Origin: Streptococcus cristatus AS 1.3089
GTDB taxonomy: Bacteria > Bacillota > Bacilli > Lactobacillales > Streptococcaceae
Reading direction: 5' to 3'
NCBI RefSeq assembly: GCF_000385925.1
Contig: NC_021175.1
Location: 1,309,501-1,373,500 of the forward strand
DNA length: 64,000 nt
This document shows positions 26,417 to 34,924 of this stretch, one piece after another. A program made the translations under genes and the position numbers. The notes under the pieces are model-generated. The model worked only from the letters and a program-made list of their open reading frames with translations, made no database searches and was not told where the DNA came from. Within the stretch, counting starts at the first letter, position 1; every line of letters begins with the position of its first letter.

Positions 26417-28565
26417 ACAAACCCTTTTGCAAGCCTTAAAATATCTTGCAACTGCCCTCTTATCTCTCTTTATCATTGGAGCTGTGACTGGCGTTCTTGT
26501 CTTTGCTTTTTATGCTTCCAAGGCTCCAACCCTCTCTGAGAAGGATCTTGTCGCAACTACCTCAAGTAAAATTTACGACAGCGATAATAATCTGATTGCT
26601 GACCTTGGTTCTGAAAAGCGGGTCAATACATCAACAGACCAGATTCCCACACAGCTGGTAGATGCTATCGTTGCGATTGAGGACCACCGCTTCTTTAATC
26701 ACCGTGGGGTCGATTTTATTCGGATAGGCGGAGCCCTCCTGAGTAATCTTCGAGGAGGCGGACGTCAAGGGGGATCTACCTTAACCCAGCAGTTGATCAA
26801 GCTGACTTATTTCTCTACTTCCTCAGCAGATGCTACCCTTTCTCGGAAAATTCAGGAAGCATGGTTGGCGACCCAACTCGAGCGTAAGGCTACCAAGCAA
26901 GAGATTCTGACCTACTACGTCAACAAGGTCTACATGTCCAACGGGAATTACGGGATGCAGACAGCTTCCCAAAGTTACTATGGCAAAGATTTGAAAGATT
27001 TGACTCTTCCTCAGATTGCCCTGCTTGCAGGAATGCCTCAGGCTCCCAACCAATACGACCCTTACACAAATCCAGAAGCGGCCACTGAACGCCGTAATCT
27101 CGTATTATCTGAAATGTATGAACTCAAGTACATCTCCCCAGAGCAATACGAACAAGCTATCAATACACCAGTCACAGACGGCTTACAAAGTCTGAAAAGC
27201 TCAGCTAGCTATCCTGCTTATATGGATAACTACTTGAAAGAAGTCATTGAGCAGGTGGAAGAAGAAACAGGCTACAATGTCCTCACGACTGGTATGGAAG
27301 TTTATACCAACGTTAATACCGAAGCCCAGAAGAAATTGTGGGATATCTACAATACTGAAGACTATGTTGCTTACCCAGACGATGAATTGCAAGTGGCATC
27401 AACCGTTATGGATGTTACCAACGGGAAAGTCATTGCTCAACTGGGTGCTCGCCATCAGTCTTCCAACGTTTCTTTTGGTACTAACCAAGCAGTCGAAACA
27501 AATCGCGACTGGGGTTCTACCATGAAACCAATCACTGACTATGCCCCAGCTTTAGAATACAATGTTTTCACTTCTACCGCTGCCTCCATCCAAGACGCTC
27601 CTTACTATTTCCCTGGAACATCCACTCCAGTCTATAACTGGGATAAACGTTATTTTGGCTGGATTACCATCCAATATGCCATCCAAGAATCTCGTAACGT
27701 TCCAGCCGTCAAATCGTTGGAAGAAGTCGGATTGGATAATTCCTTGAAATTCCTCAACGGTCTTGGCATCAATTATCCTGAAATGCACTATTCTAATGCC
27801 ATTTCAAGTAATACAAGCAAGGCTGGCAACCAATACGGAGCAAGTAGTGAAAAGATGGCTGCTGCTTACGCTGCCTTTGCTAATGGCGGAACTTATTACA
27901 AACCACAATATGTCAACCGAGTTGTCTTTAGCGATGGAACAGAAAAAGTCTTTTCAAATGGTGGTTCAAAAGCCATGAAGGAAACGACAGCCTACATGAT
28001 GACAGACATGATGAAGACCGTTCTTCAGTCTGGAACTGGTACTAATGCTGCCATTCCAGGTGTCTATCAAGCAGGTAAAACTGGTACTTCCAATTATGCA
28101 GATGATGAACTTGATAAGCTAACCAAACCTTACTACTATTCTAGCATTGTCACACCAGATGAGCTGTTTGTCGGCTACACACCACAATACTCTATGGCTG
28201 TTTGGACCGGTTATTCAAACCGCCTCACTCCCGTTCTAGACGATGGAGTTAAGGTGGCAACCGATGTTTATCGTTCTATGATGCACTATTTGACTGGCTA
28301 CAGCAATGAAGACTGGACACCACCTAGTGGACTTTTCCGTAGCGGATCTTACCTCTATCTCAATGGTACTTCAACCTACAACCGCGCTTATACCCAGCAG
28401 TATTCCAGCTCGACTTCTGAATCAAGTTCAGAATCTTCAAGTCAAAGCTCAAGCGAATCCAGCGAAGAAGACAGTACTAGCAACTCTAATTCCCAAACAA
28501 GTTCAACTAGTTCTGGAACAACCAACAGCACATCTAGTTCTAACCAAGGAGCTGAACATCGCTAA
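26409..28565 (+). CDS. pbp1a: Penicillin-binding protein 1A
   Basis: A bifunctional class A PBP of 718 residues that polymerises and crosslinks peptidoglycan. After one N-terminal membrane helix the glycosyltransferase domain shows [12 protein letters not shown] and [11 protein letters not shown]; the transpeptidase domain shows the SxxK motif STMK, the SxN motif SRN and the KTG motif KTGTSNY. The last 75 residues are a Ser/Thr/Glu-rich low-complexity tail. I use the ATG at 26409, which overlaps the recU stop and follows AGGTGG, rather than an in-frame GTG four codons earlier. Residues next to the motifs (STMK) are the unaltered type in my reading, with no obvious mosaic resistance pattern. 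Confidence 0.95.
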   Translation: MNKQTLLQALKYLATALLSLFIIGAVTGVLVFAFYASKAPTLSEKDLVATTSSKIYDSDNNLIADLGSEKRVNTSTDQIPTQLVDAIVAIEDHRFFNHRGVDFIRIGGALLSNLRGGGRQGGSTLTQQLIKLTYFSTSSADATLSRKIQEAWLATQLERKATKQEILTYYVNKVYMSNGNYGMQTASQSYYGKDLKDLTLPQIALLAGMPQAPNQYDPYTNPEAATERRNLVLSEMYELKYISPEQYEQAINTPVTDGLQSLKSSASYPAYMDNYLKEVIEQVEEETGYNVLTTGMEVYTNVNTEAQKKLWDIYNTEDYVAYPDDELQVASTVMDVTNGKVIAQLGARHQSSNVSFGTNQAVETNRDWGSTMKPITDYAPALEYNVFTSTAASIQDAPYYFPGTSTPVYNWDKRYFGWITIQYAIQESRNVPAVKSLEEVGLDNSLKFLNGLGINYPEMHYSNAISSNTSKAGNQYGASSEKMAAAYAAFANGGTYYKPQYVNRVVFSDGTEKVFSNGGSKAMKETTAYMMTDMMKTVLQSGTGTNAAIPGVYQAGKTGTSNYADDELDKLTKPYYYSSIVTPDELFVGYTPQYSMAVWTGYSNRLTPVLDDGVKVATDVYRSMMHYLTGYSNEDWTPPSGLFRSGSYLYLNGTSTYNRAYTQQYSSSTSESSSESSSQSSSESSEEDSTSNSNSQTSSTSSGTTNSTSSSNQGAEHR

Positions 28566-28574
28566 AGCAAAAAA

Positions 28575-28702
28575 GAGAGTGGGACAGAAATCGGTAATTC
28601 GTTAGAATTCGATTTCGTCGTCCCACCTCCGCACAGTTGAGTGGGCTCTACTACTGCGTCTTGCTCGATAATCCAAAGACAATTGAGAGGCTAGGACTTT
28701 TG
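28575..28702 (+). repeat. MITE-like intergenic element, copy B (truncated)
   Basis: Same start (GAGAGTGGGACAGAAAT) and core as copy A but about 30 bases shorter in the middle, and cut at GGACTTTTG by the IS. The missing distal repeat, TCCCAGCCTC, is not found on the other side of the IS. Confidence 0.75.
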
Positions 28703-28707
28703 AACTG

Positions 28708-28754
28708 CACCCCAAAAGTTAGACAGAAAAAAATCTAACTTTTGGGGTGTTTTT
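28708..28754 (+). terminator. Hairpin terminator built into the IS left end
   Basis: CACCCCAAAAGTTAGA ... TCTAACTTTTGGGGTG stem, 16 bp, loop of A-rich bases, then TTTTT. It would stop transcripts entering from pbp1a and keep the transposase gene from outside read-through. Confidence 0.85.
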
Positions 28755-28757
28755 ATT

Positions 28758-29273
28758 ATGAAATTAACTTATAAAGATAAAGTTCAAATCTATGAACTTA
28801 GAAAACAAGGGCGAAGCTTCAAAGAGCTCTCAAATATATTTGGGATAAAAATTCCCAATCTTCAGTACATGATTAAATTGATTGATCGTTATGGAATAGA
28901 AATCGTCAAAAAAGGAAAGAATTGCTACTATTCACCTGAACTAAAACAAGAGATCATTGATAAAGTTCTACTTGAAGGTCGTTCACAAATAAGGGTGTCT
29001 CTAGATTATGCTCTTCCAAGTGTTGGAATGTTGCCTAATTGGATAGCACAATATAAGAAAAACGGGTATACTATTGTTGAGAAAACAAGAGGGAGACCGC
29101 CTAAAATGGGACGTAAACCAAAAAAGAAGCCCGAAGAGATGACAGAGCTAGAGCGACTTCAGGAAGAATTAGAATATTTGAGAGCGGAGAATGCCATTCT
29201 AAAAAAGTTGAGAGAACTCCGATTGAGGGACGAAAAGGATCAAGAAGAAAAGCAGAAATTGTTCAAGGATTAG
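28758..29273 (+). CDS. IS3-family transposase OrfA
   Basis: A 171-residue DNA-binding subunit with two helix-turn-helix segments ([21 protein letters not shown] and the [20 protein letters not shown] region), a basic [14 protein letters not shown] linker and a leucine-zipper-like end [16 protein letters not shown]. Its frame contains the slip site at 29201-29207, from which ribosomes can shift -1 into orfB. Confidence 0.9.
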   Translation: MKLTYKDKVQIYELRKQGRSFKELSNIFGIKIPNLQYMIKLIDRYGIEIVKKGKNCYYSPELKQEIIDKVLLEGRSQIRVSLDYALPSVGMLPNWIAQYKKNGYTIVEKTRGRPPKMGRKPKKKPEEMTELERLQEELEYLRAENAILKKLRELRLRDEKDQEEKQKLFKD

Positions 29274-30106
29274 TAACAGAGTTTGCCTTAGAGATTCTTC
29301 TAAAGATTATTAAGCTAGCTCGTTCAACCTATTATTACCAGCTAAAGCAATTAGATAAAAGCGATAAAAATCATGATATTAAGGCTGAAATTCAAGCTAT
29401 TTTTACTGAGCATAAAGGAAATTATGGTTATCGCCGAATAACACTCGAATTAAGGAATCGTGGTTTTGTAGTGAACCATAAAAAGGTCCAACGTCTAATG
29501 AAGGTCCTTGGTCTAACAGCTCGGATTCGTCGTAAACGCAAGTATTCTTCATACCAAGGAGAAGTTGGCAAGAAAGCAGATAACCTTATTCAACGCCAAT
29601 TTGAAGCATCCAAACCAATGGAAAAGTGCTATACAGATGTGACAGAGTTTGCCATTCCGATAAGCAGTCAAAAGCTCTATTTATCACCAGTTTTAGATGG
29701 CTTTAATAGCGAAATTATCGCCTATAATCTTTCTACGTCACCGAATTTGATACAAGTGAAAGATATGCTGGAGCAGGCATTTACAGAGGAACATTACACA
29801 AATACCATCCTCCATAGTGATCAAGGATGGCAGTATCAACATCAGTATTATCATCGTTTTTTAGAGGATAAAGGAATCCAACCGTCCATGTCACGTAAAG
29901 GAAACAGTCCAGATAACGGTATGATGGAGTCCTTCTTTGGTATTCTTAAGTCTGAGATGTTTTATGGTTATGAGAAGTCGTTTAAATCACTTGAGCAATT
30001 GGAACAAGCTATTGTAGACTATATTGATTACTACAACAACAAACGGATTAAGGTAAAACTAAAAGGACTTAGCCCTGTGCAATACAGAACTAAATCCTTT
30101 GGATAA
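29201..30106 (+). CDS. IS3-family transposase OrfB (DDE catalytic part, made by -1 frameshift)
   Basis: The -1 frame is open from the A-AAA-AAG heptamer to the stop at 30106, about 300 residues, although an internal ATG gives a shorter 211-codon frame. It has the HTH_21 segment [19 protein letters not shown] and the catalytic triad of the integrase fold: Asp in YTDVTEFA, Asp in HSDQGWQYQ and Glu in [14 protein letters not shown], 35 residues after the second Asp as in DD(35)E enzymes. I infer that the active transposase is the OrfAB fusion. Confidence 0.88.
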   Translation, partial: KKVERTPIEGRKGSRRKAEIVQGLVTEFALEILLKIIKLARSTYYYQLKQLDKSDKNHDIKAEIQAIFTEHKGNYGYRRITLELRNRGFVVNHKKVQRLMKVLGLTARIRRKRKYSSYQGEVGKKADNLIQRQFEASKPMEKCYTDVTEFAIPISSQKLYLSPVLDGFNSEIIAYNLSTSPNLIQVKDMLEQAFTEEHYTNTILHSDQGWQYQHQYYHRFLEDKGIQPSMSRKGNSPDNGMMESFFGILKSEMFYGYEKSFKSLEQLEQAIVDYIDYYNNKRIKVKLKGLSPVQYRTKSFG

Positions 30107-30132
30107 ATTAATTGTCTAACTTTTTGGGGTCA

Positions 30133-30969
30133 GTACATGTCAGTTGCCCCTTTTCTTTTCTGCTTTGCTGTTTCCACTCTTTCAAAATTGAGACTGTATC
30201 AGTATCTAAAGGGATTTGCCGTACAGAAAATTTATTTTTCGTTCCTTTCTCCACTGGTTTCCTTTAATCCTACCTAAATTTTTGTTGATAGAAAGTAACT
30301 ACTTATCAAAATCAAGATCAGACCACCTTAAGGAATACAGCTCCCCTTTCCTTAAGCCACTATAGGCCAACAAACGAAATAAGGCATAATTTTTATAAGG
30401 CTCTTCTGCCTTAATAATGGCTAAAAACTCATGCAATTCCTCAACGCTAAAGAAGTTATCTGACTTCTTCTTTTCCCTTTTAGGAAGCACTACTTGCTTC
30501 ATGGGATTATCAGCAATTAATTTCATCTTTATTGCAAAATCAAATACTTGGCTAGTGTATGACTTGACCTGTTTAATATTTTTAAAAGTCTTCCCTTTTT
30601 CTGTAATGAATTCCTGGCACTGCCAAGGTGTAATCTTGGAAATTTTAAACTGACCAAGAACTGGTAAAATATGGATCCTGAACTGGTCATCTGTACGGAC
30701 GCTTGTCGTCCTTTCTACTGTATCTTGATAAGTTTTGAACCATTCCTCAAAAACTTCATCAAAACGTCTCTCTGAGGCTCTCATAAGCTCTGAAAACTCG
30801 CCTGATGCTTTTTTGTGGTAAATCATAGCTTCATACTGTCTAGCCTCTCTAAGACTCTTAAAGCCGCTTTTAAAGAAATCCTGACGCTTGCCATCAATCA
30901 CCCTGTAGATTCTGACCTTATAAAGATACCCTGATTTAGACTTTTAGCCTTATATTTAATAATAGACAT
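30133..30969 (-). pseudogene. Tyrosine recombinase (integrase) of the mobile element, decayed and cut by the IS
   Basis: The original start is the ATG at 30969 after AAAGGAGAAATTAG. The first codons read MSIIKYKAK, then one base is missing in an A run near 30940 and the frame continues as KSGYLYKVRIYRVIDGKRQD into the long open frame 30901-30299. That frame holds the arm-binding start, the core-binding domain and the first catalytic Arg (LAYSGLRKGELYSLRW). A TAG follows at 30301-30299, a second frameshift lies near 30265, the reading resumes as KFSVRQIPLDTDTVSILKEW, and the IS cuts it at 30132. The second Arg, HxxR and Tyr are lost, so it cannot be active. Confidence 0.88.
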
Positions 30970-30989
30970 TCTAATTTCTCCTTTATTTT

Positions 30990-31015
30990 TTAAGGTTTCG
31001 GAGCTTATAAAATAA
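30990..31015 (+). repeat. 26-bp repeat, left copy
   Basis: TTAAGGTTTCGG-AGCTTATAAAATAA. Its perfect reverse complement is at 34722-34747, and a copy with one mismatch over the 20-odd shared bases is at 31702-31726 before the excisionase-like gene. It lies just upstream of the integrase start. Confidence 0.85.
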
Positions 31016-31027
31016 AGAAATTACTGA

Positions 31028-31044
31028 TTAAACCATTTGTTTAA
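31028..31044. promoter_or_regulatory. Operator-like palindrome before the integrase
   Basis: TTAAACCATTTGTTTAA, a near copy of the perfect palindrome at 31681-31698. It lies between the XRE repressor stop and the integrase start, where a repressor could control int. Confidence 0.55.
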
Positions 31045-31050
31045 ATCGTT

Positions 31051-31587
31051 TTATAAATCATTGATAGTTAATTCTATTTCTCCCTCCTCATTGGCTATTC
31101 TATTAAATAATTCTTGAATATCGTGATTAAGACTATTTCGTAATGATTCTTCTTGATTTTCAAGTTCGAATAGTTGATTTTGTAAGTCACTTAATTGCTT
31201 TAAAATCTTTCTTCTTTTCTCATGGATAGACTGTAGTTTCTGAATCTCTTCTTGACTTAATAACTCTATTCCATTAACAGACTGTGCCATATTTAGCATG
31301 TATAAATATGCTGTCTTTGCATCATCAGTTAAATTCTCCCAGCTATTAACAGTCTTATTTGGAGATTGTTCTATGCCTAGTAAAAAAGGGATGGAGACTC
31401 CGAAGTAGTCGGCAAGTTTTTTTGCATTTTCTTCTTTTGGCTTTCTAGTACCTTGATTATAAGAACTAAGAGCACCATAAGGAACACCAGACTCTTGACT
31501 AATCTCCTTTAACTTTTTTCCAGATTTTTTGATCATTTCTTTTATTCTAGTAGGTGGTTTTCCAAAAACATTATTAATATTAGCCAT
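31051..31587 (-). CDS. XRE-family repressor of the mobile element
   Basis: A 178-residue protein with an N-terminal helix-turn-helix of the Cro/CI type (RIKEMIKKSGKKLKEISQESGVPYGALSSYNQGTRKPKEENAKKLADYFGVSIPFLLG) and a C-terminal coiled coil from about residue 105 that probably dimerises it. It is divergent from the excisionase-like gene with two palindromic operators between them, the layout of a lysogeny-type switch. The start follows AAAGGAG; an extended -10 TGA-TAAAAT lies at 31614-31609. Confidence 0.88.
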   Translation of the reverse strand: MANINNVFGKPPTRIKEMIKKSGKKLKEISQESGVPYGALSSYNQGTRKPKEENAKKLADYFGVSIPFLLGIEQSPNKTVNSWENLTDDAKTAYLYMLNMAQSVNGIELLSQEEIQKLQSIHEKRRKILKQLSDLQNQLFELENQEESLRNSLNHDIQELFNRIANEEGEIELTINDL

Positions 31588-31620
31588 AAAAACTCCTTTC
31601 AGACTATTATTTTATCATTT

Positions 31621-31698
31621 TTAAACAAATATGTATATTTTTAGTTGACAAAAACAAAAAAGTTTAATAAAATTCAATTATTAAACAAATTTGTTTAA
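31621..31698. promoter_or_regulatory. Divergent control region: promoter and two repressor operators
   Basis: Plus-strand promoter TTGACA at 31645-31650, 17-base spacer, TAAAAT at 31668-31673. A perfect 18-bp palindrome, TTAAACAAATTTGTTTAA, occupies 31681-31698, exactly at the expected start of transcription. A half-matching copy, TTAAACAAATATGTATAT, occupies 31621-31638 next to the repressor promoter. Binding of the XRE protein to both would repress the element genes and autoregulate. Confidence 0.7.
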
Positions 31699-31734
31699 TT
31701 TCGGAGCTTATACAATAAAGAAAGAGGTCAGAAT

Positions 31735-32013
31735 ATGGCAGAAGATTTTACTATCCACTTACCCAAAGCAACTGAAAAGAAGTTGCTCGCTCGCTACGAT
31801 AACATGGTTCAAAAGGCTATAGAAAAAGCCCTTGAAGATAGAGAACTCTATAAACCTATGATTCGTATGTCAGGCTTGTGCCGTTGGCTTGATGTATCCA
31901 CCACTACTATTGTCAAATGGCAACGTGAGGGCATGCCTCACATGGTGATTGATGGAGTGACCTTATATGATAAACGTAAGGTTACTGCCTGGCTACAACA
32001 ATATGAGAGATGA
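31735..32013 (+). CDS. Excisionase-like DNA-binding protein
   Basis: A 92-residue protein with a helical N-terminus and a MerR/excisionase-type winged helix-turn-helix (MIRMSGLCRWLDVSTTTIVKWQREGMPHMVIDGVTLYDKRKVTAWLQ). It sits opposite the repressor, as Xis-like or transcriptional activator genes do in integrative elements. Ribosome site GAGG lies 7 bases before the ATG. Confidence 0.7.
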   Translation: MAEDFTIHLPKATEKKLLARYDNMVQKAIEKALEDRELYKPMIRMSGLCRWLDVSTTTIVKWQREGMPHMVIDGVTLYDKRKVTAWLQQYER

Positions 32014-32358
32014 GAATAAAATAGCAATTTATTTGATAAAATTTTTGTCTATTTCATCATTTTTTACTGAAAAATAATTGTGAAAATAACTATGAAAATA
32101 TTATGAAAACAGAAAAACATGACCCCATTTTAGGGTGCTTCAGAAAATTTATAACAGGGCGCCCTCTAACAGCCCGCTATGTGCACATCTGATGTGCATT
32201 TACTACACCCGTTTTTTGGCAAGTTTGACCGTAGCAAAATGAAAATGATCCGACGAAGTCGGCTTGGGGTTGCTCCCCCAAGAATGTCATTTTACGGAGG
32301 TCTTTGCGCAGACAAAAAGAGGCGCCGATAGGCGACCTCAAAAAGAAAGGAGCTTGAT
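32014..32358 (+). other. 345-bp structured gene-free interval, possible oriT or double-strand origin
   Basis: No gene is seen. Hairpins are dense: GCACA-TCTGA-TGTGC near 32180, CCGAC-GAA-GTCGG near 32252, CTTGGGG-TTGCT-CCCCCAAG near 32263, and GAGGCGCC / GGCGACCTC near 32320. Such a cluster before a Rep gene is where a replication or transfer origin would be expected; no nick consensus was confirmed. Confidence 0.4.
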
Positions 32359-33203
32359 TTGGACTTTGAAGTCAGCTTAGACAATATCACTTTAACTGCC
32401 TATATTACGCATAACAAGCTTTATACGATAAAAACACTGATAGAAACTCATACTGCTATTATCGTTCAAACTGCTATGACAGATATGTTCAAAGCCTATA
32501 CCCGGGATGGGGGCCACGTTAGACTCCTCCTAGACTACGACAAATTAAAAGGACAAGCCTTTAACTCTCGCCCTTTCAGGATAGAGTTTAATCCCAATAA
32601 ACTCCGTCCAGTTGATAATAATATCTTGAACTCTATTATACCAAATCTTGAAGATATTTCAATCTCTCGTGCCGATTTGGCTTTTGATCTATTTGAAGTT
32701 GATTGCAGTGAATTTGTTTTTGAAAAGAAAGGTCGCCCTACTGCAACCAAAGAGTGGAGAGACCAGAATGGAAAACTGGAAACAAAGTATCTAGGCTCCT
32801 CTAGGTCAGAAAAGCAAATCAGACTCTATAACAAAAAAGTTGAGCAATTAGAAAATGGCTCTGAAAATGATAAGGAGTTCGCAAGAAAATTTACTCATTG
32901 GTGGCGATTAGAGTTTCAGTTACGCAGTCGTTCAGTTGAAGAAATATTCGAGATTATAAATTCAATTGTTTTTAAGCCTTTCACATTTGACGAGCTACCA
33001 GTTGAAACTCAAATCTATCTAGTGGCATATACACGTGATAAAAATATTTGGAAAAAATTGCATAGAAATACACGAACTAAGTACAAAAAATTTTGGAAAA
33101 CCATCAAACTTCTGAAATTGATTATCTGCAACTTTTGAAAAATTTGTTACATAAGGAACGACCCAAACTAGAAAAGCAACTTGCTTTCTATGGTGGACGA
33201 TAA
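32359..33203 (+). pseudogene. Rolling-circle replication initiator (Rep_trans type), frameshifted
   Basis: The open frame from the TTG at 32359 (AAAGGAG upstream) encodes a Rep_trans/PF02486-like protein with ISRADLAFDLFEV, RLYNKKVEQ and the W-RLEFQLR motif near the C-terminus. After NTRTKYKK it runs into an out-of-frame tail and stops at 33138. Restoring one A in the A run at about 33085 gives the continuous ending KILENHQTSEIDYLQLL to LAFYGGR with stop at 33203, which looks like the true C-terminus. The protein as read loses about 40 native residues. Confidence 0.75.
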
Positions 33204-33432
33204 GAAATTCTCATTAAAACTTTTCCCTTGTGATCTAAAAATTCCTGACTGCAGGGATTAGGGGATTGGGGATTTCCCCAAAAATTTAAAAAGTCAAGGA
33301 TGGTCGGTTTTAGGAGCTGACCATCTCTGACCTTTTTAAAAACAGCATTTGGGTACCCAAGTGCTATGCTTGCCAGAAGAAAAGGGCCCTGAGGGCCTCA
33401 AGCGAAAAATGCCAGAACGGAGGTGGCTATTT

Positions 33433-33795
33433 TTGAAAAGTGAAGAGAAACGAAAACGGATGATCCAGAAAAAAATCCGCTTGACGGAGGAAGAGGCTCG
33501 GTTTATTTCGACCAAAGTTTTAGAATCTGGAATGACAAATTTTAATTCCTTTGCCCGCATCATGTTAATTATGGGCGAAGTCAAAATTTTGAATTTTGAA
33601 GAATTAAAGGAATTACGTCAGGCTATCAATCGGATTGGAGTCAATGTCAATCAGATTGCAAAAAAAGTAAACGAAGATGACCAGGTTAGTCTAAATGAGT
33701 TGAGTCAGATTCTTGAACTACAAAAATATTTGAAAGATACAGTCAATCAATTTATTCAAAAACAGGAAAATCAAACAAAGGAACAAGACAGATGA
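33433..33795 (+). CDS. mobC: MobC-like relaxosome accessory protein
   Basis: A MobC-family protein, which helps a relaxase open oriT. The N-terminal part is a ribbon-helix-helix-like KKIRLTEEEARFISTKVLESG and the family signature LRQAINRIGVNVNQIAKKVNE is clear. I choose the TTG at 33433, with GGAGG 9 bases upstream, giving 120 residues; the longer frame to 33349 has no ribosome site. Its stop overlaps the ATG of a vanished relaxase gene. Confidence 0.8.
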   Translation: MKSEEKRKRMIQKKIRLTEEEARFISTKVLESGMTNFNSFARIMLIMGEVKILNFEELKELRQAINRIGVNVNQIAKKVNEDDQVSLNELSQILELQKYLKDTVNQFIQKQENQTKEQDR

Positions 33796-33812
33796 TTCTG
33801 ACAAAGATTTAA
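33792..33812 (+). pseudogene. First codons of a deleted relaxase (mobA)
   Basis: An ATGA overlap with mobC opens a frame reading MILTKI and then TAA. Relaxase genes in such elements start exactly this way (M-x-x-TK). The rest of the roughly 400-codon gene is absent, so a deletion joins this point to the downstream RNA/toxin-antitoxin segment. Confidence 0.55.
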
Positions 33813-33831
33813 TTTATTCTATATATTTTTC

Positions 33832-34022
33832 TTGACATTCTGCTCTTATTTATTCTAAACTGTAAGTAAGGATAGGATAACGTAGGGCGACTGGTAACAG
33901 TTCGTTCAAAGGTATCGTCTTCTGGTACGGGTGTGGGACTGCCTTCAGCTTAGAGCTGTAAAGACCCCAGACTACCATCGGTCCTATTCGTTTTACTCTT
34001 GGATTATATTCAAGAGTTTTTC
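33832..34022 (+). ncRNA. Structured RNA or single-strand origin of the mobile element
   Basis: A TTGACA/TAAACT promoter (33832-33837, 33856-33861, spacer 18) precedes a roughly 155-base gene-free unit. A closing stem pairs ATAGGA at 33872 with TCCTAT at 33982. Inside are ACTG-GTAA-CAGT with a GNRA loop (33890-33901), GTATC / GGTAC and CAGCT-TAG-AGCTG. A terminator CTCTTG / CAAGAG plus TTTTT ends it at 34022. No open frame is convincing. It could be a regulatory RNA, an antisense RNA, or a single-strand origin, which also carries a promoter and long hairpins. Confidence 0.6.
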
Positions 34023-34043
34023 TTGCCTAAAAAGTATAAAAGA

Positions 34044-34060
34044 TATATACTAGCTATATA
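34044..34060. promoter_or_regulatory. Possible autoregulatory operator of the toxin-antitoxin operon
   Basis: TATATA-CTAGC-TATATA just upstream of the antitoxin ribosome site; RelB/DinJ-type antitoxins bind such A+T-rich repeats. The specific assignment is inference. Confidence 0.35.
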
Positions 34061-34082
34061 AGATATAGATTGGAGATATACC

Positions 34083-34367
34083 ATGACTACATCACTTGCT
34101 AAGCAATACAATTTTAAAATAAATGAAGTAACAATGGAGCAAGCTAGAGCCATTATCAAGGAAAAAGGAATGACCATGACGGATGCTATCACTCTTTTTA
34201 TAGAGCAGATTGTCCTCGAACAGGACTTGCCGATCAGGACTGCAGAAGATTTACACCGTGAACAGTTGATTGAGGAATTACAAGCTCAATCCGAACGAGC
34301 CTTAAGAGAATATGAAGCAGGCAAAGGGATTTCCCTAGACAGTATGAGGGCACGCTATGGCTTATAA
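34083..34367 (+). CDS. RelB/DinJ-family antitoxin
   Basis: A 94-residue antitoxin with an N-terminal ribbon-helix-helix DNA-binding segment (YNFKINEVTMEQARAIIKEKGMTMTDAITLFIEQIV) and a charged C-terminal toxin-neutralising helix. It overlaps the toxin gene by 11 bases, so the pair is translationally coupled. GGAG lies 8 bases before the ATG. Confidence 0.85.
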   Translation: MTTSLAKQYNFKINEVTMEQARAIIKEKGMTMTDAITLFIEQIVLEQDLPIRTAEDLHREQLIEELQAQSERALREYEAGKGISLDSMRARYGL

Positions 34368-34710
34368 AGTAATTGTTTCTGATGAAGTGAGCCAAGCCAT
34401 TGACAGTATTCATGATTACATCACTACTGTTCTTTTATCACCTCAGTCTGCTAAAAATACTGTGGGTAAAATTTTAGATGGCTTAAAAAGTTTAGAAGTC
34501 TTTCCTGAGGCTGGTTTTAACGCCGATGAAAAAATCGGTGTAAAGATTAACAGTAAGTACCCTACACGAGGAAAAATTATCGGTCAGTATGTTTTACTCT
34601 ACTTCATCGACCAAAAACGAAACACTGTTTTTTTATCTCACCTATTCCACACAAAAAGCGACTATGTCACTTTGCTACAAAATGGTAATAAAAAAAGCTC
34701 AACTGATTGA
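34357..34710 (+). CDS. RelE/ParE-family toxin
   Basis: A 117-residue protein with the RelE/ParE fold: AYKVIVSDEVSQAIDSIHDYI helices, LKSLEVFPEAGFNAD and the C-terminal strands GQYVLLYFIDQKRNTVFLSHLFHTKSDY, where the RelE branch keeps its mRNA-contacting residues. It would cleave mRNA on the ribosome or poison gyrase; sequence alone does not decide. The pair probably stabilises the mobile element, whose other functions have decayed. Confidence 0.85.
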   Translation: MAYKVIVSDEVSQAIDSIHDYITTVLLSPQSAKNTVGKILDGLKSLEVFPEAGFNADEKIGVKINSKYPTRGKIIGQYVLLYFIDQKRNTVFLSHLFHTKSDYVTLLQNGNKKSSTD

Positions 34711-34721
34711 GACAACTTTCA

Positions 34722-34747
34722 TTATTTTATAAGCTCCGAAACCTTAA
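34722..34747 (-). repeat. 26-bp repeat, right copy (inverted)
   Basis: Exact reverse complement of 30990-31015, placed 11 bases after the toxin stop codon. Confidence 0.85.
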
Positions 34748-34924
34748 TTTTTGGTACCTTTTTGGTACCGTCTTAGTTTAACAATACGGCATGTACATAA
34801 TATTTTACAGCTACTTTCCCTTTAGAAACGTTGATTTAATAAGGATTTAAATATTACAGAGTATACCTTTGTAAAATACGGTCTCAAATAAGAACCGTAT
34901 TGACATTAAAAAGAATGTTGATAC

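Larger units (their letters stand above)
28706..30132 (+). mobile_element. IS3-family insertion sequence (IS150-like), apparently intact
   Basis: About 1,427 bases bounded by inverted repeats TGCACCCCAAAAGTTAGACA (left) and, reversed, TGACCCCAAAAAGTTAGACA (right). It carries orfA and orfB in -1 phase with an A-AAA-AAG slip site, and both frames are open, so it may be active. Flanking triplets (AAC left, GTA right) do not match, so there is no target duplication: one flank was rearranged after insertion. It sits in a MITE-like element on the left and in an integrase gene on the right. Confidence 0.9.

Noticed and set aside
34748..34769. Tandem TTTTTGGTACC doublet as the right attachment core
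   Set aside because: No matching copy is found on the left, where the IS removed the integrase end and its flank, so the att assignment cannot be supported.
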